Source: Bactrocera neohumeralis
Lineage: Eukaryota; Arthropoda; Insecta; Diptera; Tephritidae
Assembly: GCF_024586455.1 (NCBI RefSeq)
Contig: NW_026089623.1
Location: 12,732,784-12,796,783, forward strand
Reading direction: 5' to 3'
DNA length: 64,000 nucleotides
A program made the position numbers and the translations under genes. Positions 9,668 to 20,434 of this stretch are shown here, one piece after another (position 1 is the stretch's first letter; every line of letters begins with the position of its first letter). The notes under the pieces were generated by a model. It was not told the origin of the DNA. It saw only the letters and a program-made list of their open reading frames with translations, and made no database searches.

Positions 9668-12336
9668 TTAGTACGCTGGCATATCTCTTCTTTTAAGGCG
9701 TGTTGGCTTGCAGGAATGTACCAAAGCATTAGCCAAAGGGTTTGGGTGATCACGGAATTTAGATATATATTTAATTCGGCTGTCTTCTACTTCTTTCCTT
9801 ACCATAGAAATACCAAGGTCTTTATGGATATTTTCATTACGCATGTACCATGGCGAACATGTAATTGATCTAAGCATTTTTGATTGAAACCTTTGTAATA
9901 TATCAATTTTAGTTGCACAGGTCGTACCCCACAGTTGAATGCCATACATCCAAATCGGCTTTATGACCGCTTTATATAAAAGCACTTTGCTGTCTAGGCT
10001 AAGTTTGGAGTTTTTATTTAATAGCCAATTTAAATTTGCAGCTCTTATCTTCATGCAAGTTATTTTACTAGATATATGTTTTCTCCACGTAAGTCTTCTA
10101 TCTAGGTGAATACCAAGATAAGTTACTTCATTCGCTTGGGGTACTAGAATATTATTCATTTTTACTGCTGGACACATTTTTGGTCTAAGCGAAAATGTAA
10201 CATGCTTACACTTTTGTTCGTTCACATTTTTACGCCAGTTGGCTAGCCATTCTTCGACAAACCTTAAGTGCTTGGCTAATATTCTTGATGCTATTATGTG
10301 GCATTTGTTACGGCGCACTATAGCTGTGTCGTGCGCAAAAGTTGAAATTAATACATTATTAGCTGTTGGAAGATCTGCTGTATATATGATGTATAGTGTT
10401 GGACTTAAAACACTACCCTGGGGTACACCAGCCCTTATCTGTTTTTCATCAGATATGAAATCTCCCACTTTTACCATAAATTTTCTATTTTTTAAATAAG
10501 ACTCTAATGGTTTATACAAATCTGAAGGTAGAATATTTTTAATCTTATATAAAAGGCCCTCATGCCATACCCTATCAAACGCCTTTGCCACGTCTAGAAA
10601 TATAGCTGAACAGTACTCTCTGTGCTCAAATGCTTCTCTTATTTCGTTAGTAATTCTATTTACTTGCTCTATCGTGCTATGTTTCTCACGAAACCCGAAT
10701 TGGTGCGTTGGTATTATATTATTTTCGTGGAGGAAAGGAGACATCTTTGATAGTAACACTTTTTCAAATATTTTAGAAAGACAGGGTAGAAGACTGATTG
10801 GTCTGTATGAAGACGGCTATGTTAAGTCTTTCCCAGGTTTGTCTATCAAGATAATCTGCGACTTTTTCCATGAATTAGGATAGTGTCCGAGATAAAGAAT
10901 TGCATTGAAGAGCAAAGAGAGCACTTCTACGGCAATATTTGGTAACTCAATTAGCATTTTTGAGGTAATATTATCATATTCTGGTGACTTTTTTGGGTTA
11001 AGTTCTTTTATTATTCTAGTAACTTCAGAAGTAGAAGTGCTAATAGACACATGCGACTCGTTTGCGGTATTAGTCAAGGTTGGCAACTCAAAGTTGTTCT
11101 TTGGGCAATTGGGTTGAAATACCTTTTCTAGTTGATTTGCAAAGCAATTTGCCTTATCCTCATCACTACGTGCCTAATTACCATTCAACTGTTTTAGCGG
11201 CATGTTGGAATCTACTGGTGGCTTGAAAGACTTTTGGGCTTTCCAAAGGGAGTTTTGCTTGCTAGAATTTGGACACAATTTCTTTATATAATTTTCAGTG
11301 TTGTGTTCTTCTTCGCGTTTAAGCGCTTTTTTTTAACTTTCGTACAGCAGATTTCAGTTGAAGCAGAGTTGAAGGGGAGCGATTTAACTGCAATTCCCGC
11401 CTAGCTCTCCTTCTCTAATTTACAAGTTTCTCTATTTCATTATTGGTGATCTTTCTAAACCAACTGGTTTATTGTTTCTTTTTGGTGTTGCCAATACAGC
11501 TGCATTAGTTAAGAATTAGGTCATTAATTTCTCCTATATTTTCATCAATGTCTCTTTCTGTATTTATTTTGCAATCAAAATTGATATGTCTGCTGATACA
11601 CTTTCTATACTTCAAGCAGTTAGTTTTATATGATGTTAGAGAAACTTTTGGCTCAAATATCATGGGCTGTTCGTATAGCTTTATTAGTACAGGAGAATGA
11701 TCAGATGATAAGTCTGTACATGTATCAGCTGTCATAAGCCATCTATCTATATTTTTGACTACAGCAAAATCTATTAAGTCTGGTATTTTTCTTCTATCAC
11801 TGGGCCAGTATGTCGACTTACCAGGAGATATATCCAGCTTATTATGCTTATTCATAATAGTGTAGTACAGCTGTCTTCCTTTCGGATTAATAAAATGTGA
11901 GCCTCAGTACGTGTGTTTTGCGTTGTAATCGCCACCTGCTAGAAATATTTCACCCAGTGTTCCAAAAAAGTCTTTAAATTCGCTATCTGTAATTTTAAAA
12001 CAAGGTGGATAGTAGTATATAGCCGTAAGGTTTAAATCACAACCCCGATTTTTGAGTGATATTGTTGTAGCTTGTAACTGTGGTGTAGCATGAGATTCTA
12101 GGGCATAGTGGTTTAAACGATTTCTAATCAACACTGCCGTGCCACCATGCGCTTTTCCATCTGGATGATTTGTGATAGAGTCTAAATCCCGGTATATTGA
12201 AATTATTTTTATTTGTTTAATGAGTTTCTGATATGAGCATTACATCTATATTTTTTTCAGACAAAAATCAAATAACCTCTAATTTATGTTGGTTAACACC
12301 GTTAGCATTCCATATACATATATTTAGTAAGCTCAT
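9668..12336 (-). pseudogene. Jockey ORF2 (endonuclease / reverse transcriptase)
   Basis: ORF2 starts at the ATG 12336-12334 (MSLLNICIWNANG) right at the ORF1 stop. Endonuclease blocks are seen at 12330-11500 (AGGDYNAKHTY, then DLSSDHSPVLI). A TGA at 11904-11906 stands where Trp is expected. The reverse transcriptase covers 11086-9668 with ELNPKKSPEYDNITSKML, a TAG at 10817-10819, LPCLSKIFEK, FLDVAKAFDRVWHEGL and AGVPQGSVLSPTLY. The catalytic FADD box reads FAHD near 10347. The C-terminal part includes MYGIQLWG. One frameshift lies in the N-terminal endonuclease near 12230. Confidence 0.85.
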
Positions 12337-13288
12337 TTTTTAATTAATAAGTTTTGCAGCATTTGATTTTGTGATTTTATTAAATCCTGGATCATGTTTT
12401 GCATGCTAGACTTAAATTGTGTCATACACTGTGTAAGATTTATAATCATAGTTTTAATACCTCCATTTGGAGGATTTTGCGGCACTTGCATTTGCACAGT
12501 GTTGCCTTTCACCACATTAGCATAGCTTCCTTGCATATTATTATTGATAGAAGTAATAGGATTTGAACTTTTCTCTGAGGTTGCTATAATTTCATTACGC
12601 GGTGTTTGTAACATTTGGTTACGACATGCTTGAATGCCCTGTGACAACTTCGATTTCACATCTTTATATACAGGACAACCCTTGTAGTTAGCAGTGTGTT
12701 TTCCTCCACAATTGCTGCATTTTTTATTTAATTCTTCTTTCTTAAGGGTGCATTTAGAAGTGGGATGTAAATCGCCACATACCACACAAACACTGCGTAG
12801 AGTGCAGTATGATTTAGTATGCCCATTTTCTTGGCAGTTAGTACATTGTACCGGACCGTTTCTTTTTTGTGGTTCTTCCACAGTTACTCTACAATACAAA
12901 TTATATTTTGGATGTGTTTCATTTTTTTTAAGTTGATTTGAGTTCGGCAACAACTCAATTTTAAACATTGGCTGAGGTACTTTGTTTCTATTAAATATAG
13001 TTACAACTGTTTTAATTCCAAAACCACATTCTTCCAATGCTTCTTTGACTTCACTAGAGTCTACGGCGGACTCTATACCCTTGATTACAACAACTAGGCC
13101 CTTAGAACTTTTTAGTTGATACGAATAATAATTTTTGTTTTTATTTGACAAAAATTTAACTATTTCCATGAAACTTTTTTCAGTGTACGACTGAATTTTT
13201 GCTTCGTCTATATTGCCTTTTTTCAAAGGCGCTATATGAAAATTGTTAGTGCCAACAATTTCACTTATTTTCGCAACAAGAGTATCAT
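12333..13288 (-). pseudogene. Jockey ORF1 (gag-like with CCHC knuckles), 5'-truncated
   Basis: The frame is open from the truncation point to the TGA at 12333-12335, so about 317 codons remain and no start codon is kept. A central RNA-binding fold is followed by three zinc knuckles: CTNCQENGHTKSYC, CVVCGDLHPTSKC and CSNCGGKHTANYKGC. The tail is Gln/Asn-rich (IQDLIKSQNQMLQ). ORF1 packages element RNA. The TGA overlaps the ORF2 ATG, so ORF2 would be made by re-initiation. Apart from the missing 5' end it has no internal stop, in contrast to ORF2. Confidence 0.8.
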
Positions 13289-13747
13289 TGCTCTAATAAA
13301 AATTTGTTTGTTTACATTTTTTCCTTTTTGTAGTGTCTAAATCAGCTGTGATAATGTAATAGATTTCCAATGCTGCCAAGTAGATGGCGCAAAATCAGAG
13401 TCGCACAGATAGAAATCGTGTGATTAAGAGTCGGTCTGAACATGGCATTAGGAGGGTTTAAATTACGCAGTAGAATAATCGGTGATCCAATTTTCAATCG
13501 TAGATTGTGTGGAGGCATTCCTGATATGTCTAAAGAATTTAAAAATTCAATTGGGAAATTCACTGTCTCGTTTTCTTCTACAGTAGCATCGGTAGACTTA
13601 AATAACATTAAATCACCTGGTAATAATTGTTTTATATGGTAGTTAATCAGGTCAACATCAATATTTTTCGCTGCAAAAATTTTTATTATTGTATTTGCAC
13701 CGTTTTTCAACCAACTATTTTTTTAATATAGGTAGGTAGGTAGGACC

Positions 13748-15078
13748 AAGACCGAAGCATACTCTTGTAGAACCCCCAAAGGTGATCTAGTCACTGATGC
13801 CCAGAGCATACTTAAATTATAGAGGGAACACTTCTCTAGCCTGCTGAATGGCAGTGAACGCACAACACCAGGAGAAGGCGAACCCGATTCCCCAATCGAT
13901 GACGATGGAGCAGACGTTCCATTGCCCGAGCATGAAGAAGTTCGAAAAGCAATTGCCCGCCTGAAGAACAACAAAGAGGCAGGGGCCGACGGATTGCCGG
14001 CCGAGCTATTCAAACACGGCGGCGAAGAACTGATAAGGAGCAAGCATCAGCTTCTTTGTAAAATATGGTCGGACGAAAGCATGCCCAACGATTGGAATTT
14101 AAGTGTGCTATGCCCAATCCATAAAAAAGGAGACCCCACAATCTGTGCCAAATCTTGGAAAAGACCCGTGAAAGAAGAATCGACACACACCACCTCTTCG
14201 TTGATTTCAAAGCTGCTTTTGACAGCACCAAAAGGAGCTGCCTTTATGCCGCGATGTCTGAATTTGGTATCCCCGCAAAACTAATACGGCTGTGTAAACT
14301 GACGTTGAGTAACACCAAAAGCTCCGTCAGGATCGAGAAGGACCTCTCCGAGCCGTTCGATACCAAACGAGGTTTCAGACAAGGCGACTCCCTATCGTGC
14401 GACTTCTTCAACCTGCTTCTGGAGAAAATAGTTCGAGCTGCAGAACTAAATAAAGAAAGAACCATCTTCTTTAAGAGTGTACAGCTGCTGGCGTATAACG
14501 ATGATATTGATATCATCGGCCTCAACACCCGCGCCGTTAGTTCTGCTTTCTCCAGGCTGGACAAGGAAGCACAGAAAATGGGTCTGGCAGTGAACGAGGG
14601 CAAAACGAAATATCTCCTGTCATCAAACAAACAGTCGTCGCACTCGCGACTTGGCTCTCACGTCACTGTTGACAGTTATAACTATGAAGTTGTAGATAAT
14701 TTCGTCTATTTAGGAACCAGCATTAACCCACCAACTATGTCAGCCTGGAAATCCAACGCAGGATAACTCTTGCCAACAGGTGCTACTTCGGACTGAGTAG
14801 GCAATTGAAAAGTAAAGTCCTCTCTCGACGAACAAAAGCTAAACTCTATAAGTCGCTCATAATTCCCGTCCTGCTGTATGGTGCAGAGTCTTGGGCGATG
14901 ACAACAACCGATGAGTCGACGTTACGAGTTTTCGAGAGAAAAATTCTGCGAAAGATTTATGGTCCTTTGCTGTACGAGATATACGACGACATTGACATAG
15001 TTCAGCGAATTAAAAGACAGCGGCTACGCTGGCTAGGTCATGTTGTCCGGATGGATGAAAACACTCCAGCTCTGAAGG
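13748..15078 (+). pseudogene. RTE-clade LINE fragment 1 (RT and C-terminus)
   Basis: The fragment starts in the linker before the reverse transcriptase (RTPKGD at 13770), followed by SPIDDDGADVPLPEHEEV and GADGLPAELFKHGGEEL. It loses a block after DPTIC (about 14147), continues with HHLFVDFKAAFDSTK and RQGDSLSCDFF, and has LAYNDDIDI where YADD is expected. Near 14970 the block between IYGPL and YEIYDDIDIVQRI is missing. The end is at TPALKG. It is bounded on both sides by TAGG repeats and has no endonuclease. Confidence 0.8.
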
Positions 15079-15195
15079 GTAGGTAGGAGTGCAGCCCTAT
15101 CGGTCTCAATTAGCACTTGATGTGCCATTTTGATACATTATTCGTAGAACCTCCTGTATCTGCTATTACGTTTTACCTTCTCTCTCAAACCATTT

Positions 15196-18100
15196 TTAGG
15201 TCTCGATTAAACTACTTATGTCCGACATGCTTTTGGTAAAAATCCATTCAAGGTTTGGTGCTTGGTGGATTCCGAGTGTTTTGTGTCGGATCTGTGCTAG
15301 AGCTGGGCATTCGCAGAGAAAGTGGAAGATTGTTTCCTTGTTCCCTGCTACTCCGCAGCCACGGCATATGTCGTTGTAGGGCAATCCCATTTTGGACGCA
15401 TGTTCCCCAAATGGCCAGTGCCCTGTTTTGGTAGCTGTTATTCTGTAAATACTTTTTCTTGACCTATTTAGTAAGTCATTGGTTCTTTTCCTGTCATATG
15501 TTTGCCATAATTGTTTAGTTATGACGCATTTTGTGATGTTTTTCCACCTGTTGTTTGCAATTTGTTGAAATTGTCTATTGATCTCTCCTTTTATCGATCC
15601 TAGCGGGCTTCGTATTAGCTCCGCCTCGGATTCCTTGAGGAAAGCTCCTGCCTTTGCCAATTCGTCTGCTTTTACGTTACCGAAAATGTTCCTGTCCCCG
15701 GGAACCCAGATCAAGTTTAGTTGGAGCTTGTCTTTTATTGGTCTTAGTGCTCTCTTGCAGTTGTGAACTAGACTGGAATTTGTCATGGGTGAAGACAATG
15801 CCAGGAGTGCCGCCTGCCTGTCCGTAAATAAAGTTGCTTTATGTATATTCCCGTGGTTTTCTAATAGAACCTCGCGGGCTTTTTCTATGCCTAGTACTTC
15901 TGCTTGGAAGATGCTAGCCGAGTTCGGTAGACGTATAGAGAGAGATATGCCTAGATCAGCGGAGAATACCCCCGTGCCTACTCCGCAGTCCATTTTGGAC
16001 CCGGCGGTATAGACTAAGGTGGTATCTTCCTCTACTAGTGAACCTCTTCACCATTCTCGTCTAGATGGTATCCTCGCTTGGAAGTGTCTATTGAATTCCA
16101 GCTTTAGGAGAATGTAGTCTGATTTGTTAATGGTGAAATTGTTTAGAATTTCACTATGTCCGTAGTTCTGCTGATTCCAACCTCCCAATTCTTTTATTCT
16201 TATCGCCGCAATAGCTGCTGGTTTGTGAATAAAAATGTCCATTGGTAGTTGATGCAGGATCACATTGAGCGCATCAGTCGGACATGACCTGATTGCACCC
16301 GTAACACCCGCATATGCTGGTCTTTGTATTCCATTTAATTTTCTAATATTGTATTGTTTGTTTAGCGCTGGCCACCATACCAGAGCTCCATATGTAAGTA
16401 TAGGTCTTATGACGGCCGTATACATCCCCATCATTATACTTAGTTTAAGGCCCCAATTCTTGTTGACGATTTTCTTACAAGTATAGTAGGCCATGTATGC
16501 TTTGTTTATTCTTTTTTCTATATTTATTTTCCAGGATAGTTTGGTGTCAATCTCCACCACCAAGTATTTAGCTGTGGGGGATAGAGTGAGTGTTGTACCG
16601 TTTAGTACCGGAAGTTGAAACTGAGGTATTTTGGTTCTGCTTGTGAATAGCATCAGTTCTGTTTTGTTCGGGTTAACTCCTATACCATTGTTTTTAGCCC
16701 ATAGGTTTAACCTTCGATTTCTTCTTTCCATAATCTCGCTGACTGTTGAAGGAAACATACCTGAAACCAGCAACACTATATCGTCTGCATACGCCATTGC
16801 TTTCACTCCTCCACCGTTTAGTTGGAGTAGTATTTCGTTCAGCGCTGCGACCCATAGAAGCGGAGAGTGGACCCACCTGAAGGCGTTCCTCTACTCACAT
16901 AGCTTGTTTGTGTTGCAGCGCCGTTGAAGCTATAATCTTCCTATTCTCAAGCATCGATAGTATCCATCTGCACACAGTGTCGTCTATACCACCATGAGCC
17001 AGAGAATTAATTATCGCATCTAGAAATGCAGCCATGGTGTATTGTTTGTGGTGTAGTGATTTTTCGATTACACTTATCACCTCGTGAAGGGCGGTTTCGG
17101 TTGATCGGCCCTTCATGTACGCATGTTGAGACTTCGATAACTTCTCCGCCATTATTGTTCTTACGTGTAGATCTTTTAGCCTTTCTAGTACCTTCAGAAT
17201 AAAGGAGATAAGGCTTATAGGTCTAAAATCCTTGGCATTCTCGTGTGTTCTTCTGCCTGGTTTTGGGAGGAACACAACTTTACTTCTTTTCCAACTTCTT
17301 GGGATGTAAGATAGTTGTATGCTAGCTTTGTATATATTTTCAAGCCTTAGAACCATTGGTTCTACCAGTTTTGGCAGCATTATGGGCATAATCCCGTCAG
17401 GACCTACCGCTTTATATGGTGCAAAACTATTTATGGCATATTTGATTTTTCTTTTGTCTACTATTTGGCTTCGATAGTCAGCTGCGTTCAGCGGTGGTTC
17501 TGGTTGAACCTCGTTGAAGGTGTTTTCTGACTCCCGGGGAAGTGTTGTGATTAGTATCTCCAGAGACTCTTTTGCCGAGGAGGTCAATTCACTTCCCTCC
17601 GCCCTAATGTAGGCAGTTTTAATATGATCTTTGGATAGCATTTTACTCAGCCTGGCGGCTTCTCTGCCACTTTTTATAGATGTGCAGAAAGATCGCCATG
17701 AGTCCTTTTTAGCTTTCCTGATTGCTTTTTTGTATTCTTTCACAATGTCTGCCAGATTTTGGTTCTAAAACTCTCATTGAAAGCTTTCCTTAGTTGTGTT
17801 CTCAAATTCTTGAGTTCACTGTTCCACCAAGGAAGAGACTTTCTCTTTTTCAAAACAGTTAGCGGAGTAGATTTGTTAAAAGTTGTGGTTAGGATTTTTT
17901 CCAACTTCTCTACTTCTGAATCTAATTCCTCAGGATTTCTGATACTCTTATTGCCTCGCTTTTCAAAGCATTTTGTTACTATACTGGTAAATTTTCCCCA
18001 TGCCGTTCTTCTAGGGTTCCGGTAAGTGAGAGGCGCACTGTACTTCTCGCGGATGCTGAAGAGTATCCAGGAGTGATCCGACATACGAGGCTCATGGGAT

Positions 18101-18747
18101 ACCCTCCAGTTATCCACAACGAGACTGTCTATGTCTGTTGATAGCGTGAGGTCAAGCACTTCCTCCCACCATGGAAACCTATCCGAGCTTGGGAAAATAA
18201 AAGCTGGCTTATCGCCCTTGTTGCAAATACTTAGATTACTATTCAAAATATACTGCAAGAGTGACTCACCTCTGGTGTTTATACTGGAGCTACCCCATAC
18301 GGTGTGCCTTGCGTTTGCATCACACCCTATTAGGACATCCTCCTTCCTGTCTTCCTCTACTAGTCTGGTGAGCGGGGCCGGTGGTATGTCTTCGTCATGG
18401 GCCAAGTAGGCCGAGACCAAGAAGAAGGGCTTTTCCTTCTGTTCCACCTTTACCACTGTGATATCTGCTGTGCTGTACTTAGGACAAATAAATGCATTTA
18501 TACTTTTATTGATAAGAATGCATGCCTTAGGTTTACCTCTGTTTCGTGTGTAAAACAGGTTATGGTTGCTGCTGTTTAGCCCTTTAATGGTATCTTCATT
18601 GACCCAGGGCTCCTGTACTAGGCTGATGTCGATGCTCCGTTCGTTCACGAGGGTTGTCAGATTCGCAGTAGCACTCTTCGAGTGCTGCAGGTTTATCTGT
18701 ACGCATCTTATGTTATTAGGCATCTCAGGTTTCTTTGATGCCCACAT
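15196..18747 (-). pseudogene. Loa-type ORF2: endonuclease, RT and RNase H
   Basis: The endonuclease (18747-17740) keeps INLQHS, QEPW, GCDANARHTVWGS and MSDHSW, so its catalytic residues are in place. The reverse transcriptase (17743-16895 and 16806-16048) has NSFAPYKAVGPDGIMP, FRPISLISFILKVLERL and AYADDIVLLVSG intact, but frame changes at about 17745 and 16885 break it; the second lies in the GTPxGG block. RNase H (15993-15196) has DCGVGTGVF, QAEVLGIEKA, FTDRQAALLAL and NVKADELAKAG, thus all four acidic positions, though the usual PGH reads PGD. A C-terminal Cys/His block (CRGCGVAGNKETIFHFLCEC) follows. Damage is limited to a few indels, so this is a fairly young copy. Confidence 0.8.
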
Positions 18748-19954
18748 TCTTTAGCAACTGGCTGGCGTCGTCGACCTCTTCCGTGTCGTCTTCGTCTGCC
18801 GCTTTGTCGCCTTGGAAGATTTTTAGTCTGGCCTTGCGGATTCCGAAGCTGATTTGGTAGTCAGTCTTCTTCAGAGCCTCAATGGACTCATCACAAATGA
18901 CCACTAGTATTGGCTTGCTTGCTTTATTCGGTTTTTCCTCCTTGATTAGATGCCACTCATCTATACTAGGTATAGATTTGTTCTGCAGCTTAATGCACCG
19001 CAGGAGTTTTTCGCCTGGCTCCTCTAGAGGGGTAACCAAATGCGAGCACGAGGTCTCTTCGGAATGTCCTTGGCGGATATAAGCCTCAATTGGAGGCCTA
19101 TAAATGCGTTGCTAATTTTAGCAACACTACCCGTCAGGAGATCCAGCGAGGCCTGGTCCGCGCACTTGATGACCCTGTAGCCCCTGAGGGTCTCAGAAGA
19201 GTCAAACTCCGGGTGAGGACCCGCAGGATTGTCGAGTACATAGCTTAGCACCATACTCGACAATCTGACGTCGATCTCCACTCATCTCTCCTGTATTGTG
19301 CTCGGAGAGGAGGAATTTCCGTCTATGATGACCACCTGCAGGCTATCTCTGGCAACATCGCAGAAATGCCTTGCCGTTGTTGTGCTGCTGTGTTCACCTT
19401 CGCTCCGCCTCGGTTTTTTGGGCTGAGTTCCGGGTACTTCTGTGATGGAGCGATTTATCTTCTGAGAAGTGCTCTCTCGCTTGCTCTCTTCTTGAGGTTG
19501 TGATTGCTTCCTTTTCAGGTAGCCTTCATATTCCTCTACGATAGATTTGAGGCGTTTTATTTCAGCCTGGGGTACCGGCTGCCTGGTCTTTGGCTATCTT
19601 CCCTAGTATGAAGACTGCCCTCTGGTACCGGTTTTTCCTCAGCTGATTCTGGGATTTCTTGCGCTTCTTTCTGTTCTCTCCTTTAGCCGGCAGTGCACTT
19701 TGGTTGGTGCTCATGGCAGCCTTGGAGGTGGACGCTTCCTCCCTTATATCTGGGGTTTTCACTGCTGTATCTACCGGTATACTTTGTTTGGTATGTCCGG
19801 TAGTACTCTTACTCGTCTCCTGGCAGGAGGCAAGTAGTTCGTCTTCTTCGGATTCCGTAATAAGATTCCGATAATTCATGACCTTAGTCGTTGCTGTTGT
19901 CGTCAATTTGGTTGTTGTAGTTGATGTTGTTGTTGAATTATTGTTTCCGTTCAT
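18725..19954 (-). pseudogene. Loa-type ORF1 (gag-like)
   Basis: The best start is the ATG at 19954-19952 (MNGNNNSTTTS). The first part is Thr/Ser-rich, then basic (KRKKSQNQLRKNRYQRA). A frame change near 19570 leads to a Lys/Glu-rich coil (IKRLKSIVEEYEGYLKRK). A TGA at about 19283-19285 lies just before VEIDVRLSSMVLSYV. The C-terminal half (19281-18725, with a frame change near 19035) has the compact domain seen in ORF1 of such elements and an acidic tail. No zinc knuckles are visible. The likely role is RNA binding in the element particle. Confidence 0.65.
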
Positions 19955-20026
19955 ATTTGGTCCCACGAGTAATCCGGAAAGGGTTGGTCACTCGTCCACA
20001 GAGCTGGTATGCGGAGAGAAGGCTTT

Positions 20027-20041
20027 TATACCTCCGACCTC
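20027..20041 (-). promoter_or_regulatory. TATA-like box in the Loa LINE leader
   Basis: The minus strand reads GGAGGTATAAAAGCC, about 75-85 bp upstream of the ORF1 ATG, in an otherwise GC-rich leader that also holds an inverted pair around a CCCGGG core. It could be an internal promoter part. LINE promoters are often TATA-less, so the function is uncertain. Confidence 0.35.
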
Positions 20042-20310
20042 GCCCGGGCATCGGAGGGGACCGTTCGCGATCACGGGTACCCCGACACCTTGGCTTAGGG
20101 TGGTGTTGGTTCGGGTATCCTCTTACTTCCACAATAGGAGATGGGCGTAAAACCTAGGGTTTATTCATCCATATCACTATTGTGGGAATTATGAAGTGTC
20201 CCTCTTAGTTCGTAAGATTAGAGTGCGTTTCCTTTGGAATGCACACTTTACTCTTACTTAAGCCCCTTCGCCACGACAAGGCGACCAACTTCAAAGGAGA
20301 AATGCATGGT

Positions 20311-20403
20311 AAGTTCTGCTTGTACTAACGCTCAGACATATGTATATATGCCGCTTTTCGAACTGAATCTGCGAAGACACATCATTTTGTATGATTTGAA
20401 ATC

Positions 20404-20434
<31 letters not shown>

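Larger units (their letters stand above)
9523..13288 (-). mobile_element. Jockey-clade LINE, 5'-truncated copy 1
   Basis: The insertion is flanked by TGCTCTAA on both sides (9515-9522 and 13289-13296). On the minus strand it starts inside ORF1 (5' truncation) and ends with an A-rich tail (T run at 9523-9532). ORF1 and ORF2 overlap by ATGA at 12333-12336. A second copy of the same family, with more of the 5' end, is at 37826-40670. Stops and an active-site change mark it as dead. Confidence 0.85.
9251..13447. mobile_element. TIR element with TTA target duplication (PIF/Harbinger-like MITE)
   Basis: The left end TACCATGTTCAGACCGA and the reverse complement of the right end TGCCATGTTCAGACCGA match at 16 of 17 positions. 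The same three bases, TTA, flank both ends (9248-9250 and 13448-13450). A three-base TWA duplication is the habit of PIF/Harbinger elements, so that class is inferred. Without the Jockey LINE inside it, the element is about 423 bp (9251-9522 plus 13297-13447) and has no coding capacity, as expected for a MITE. Confidence 0.75.
8935..13731 (-). pseudogene. Helitron PIF1-like helicase, split by a 4.2-kb insertion
   Basis: Two pieces on the minus strand belong together. The upstream piece (13731 to 13451) reads AAKNIDVDLINYHIKQLLPG, then FPIEFLNSLDISGMPPH and LKIGSPIILLRNLNPP. The downstream piece (9247 to 8935) reads KLCNGLVIKRITGNVLEA, then LLPHIPMIP, then AMTINKSQGQ and DLQNPCFSHG. These are successive blocks of the PIF1-type helicase domain at the C-terminus of Helitron Rep/helicase proteins. 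Between them sits the TIR element 9251-13447; without it the frame runs NPP-K-LCNG with one TAA kept. The Rep domain is not in the window. A frame change near 9120 and a stop near 8980 make it a pseudogene. Confidence 0.8.
13732..20310 (-). mobile_element. Loa-type LINE with an RTE fragment in its tail
   Basis: On the minus strand the order is a GC-rich leader (about 20310-19955), ORF1 (19954-18725), ORF2 with endonuclease, reverse transcriptase and RNase H (18747-15196), a 3' untranslated part and then a CCTA repeat tail. Part of the tail is at 15079-15090 and part at 13733-13747, with the RTE fragment 13748-15078 between them. The RNase H domain and the endonuclease opening QINLQHSKSATANL fit the Loa/I group. 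The LINE sits next to the Helitron helicase piece at 13731. Confidence 0.7.

Noticed and set aside
13340..13440. C-terminal end of the upstream helicase piece (after the NPP block)
   Set aside because: The text after 13447 on the minus strand is the TIR element read in frame by chance, not helicase.
9252..13446. CATGTTCAGACCG at 9252 and its partner at 13432 as a target duplication of the Jockey LINE
   Set aside because: The two are inverted, not direct; the LINE has its own direct TGCTCTAA pair further in, so they are terminal inverted repeats of another element.
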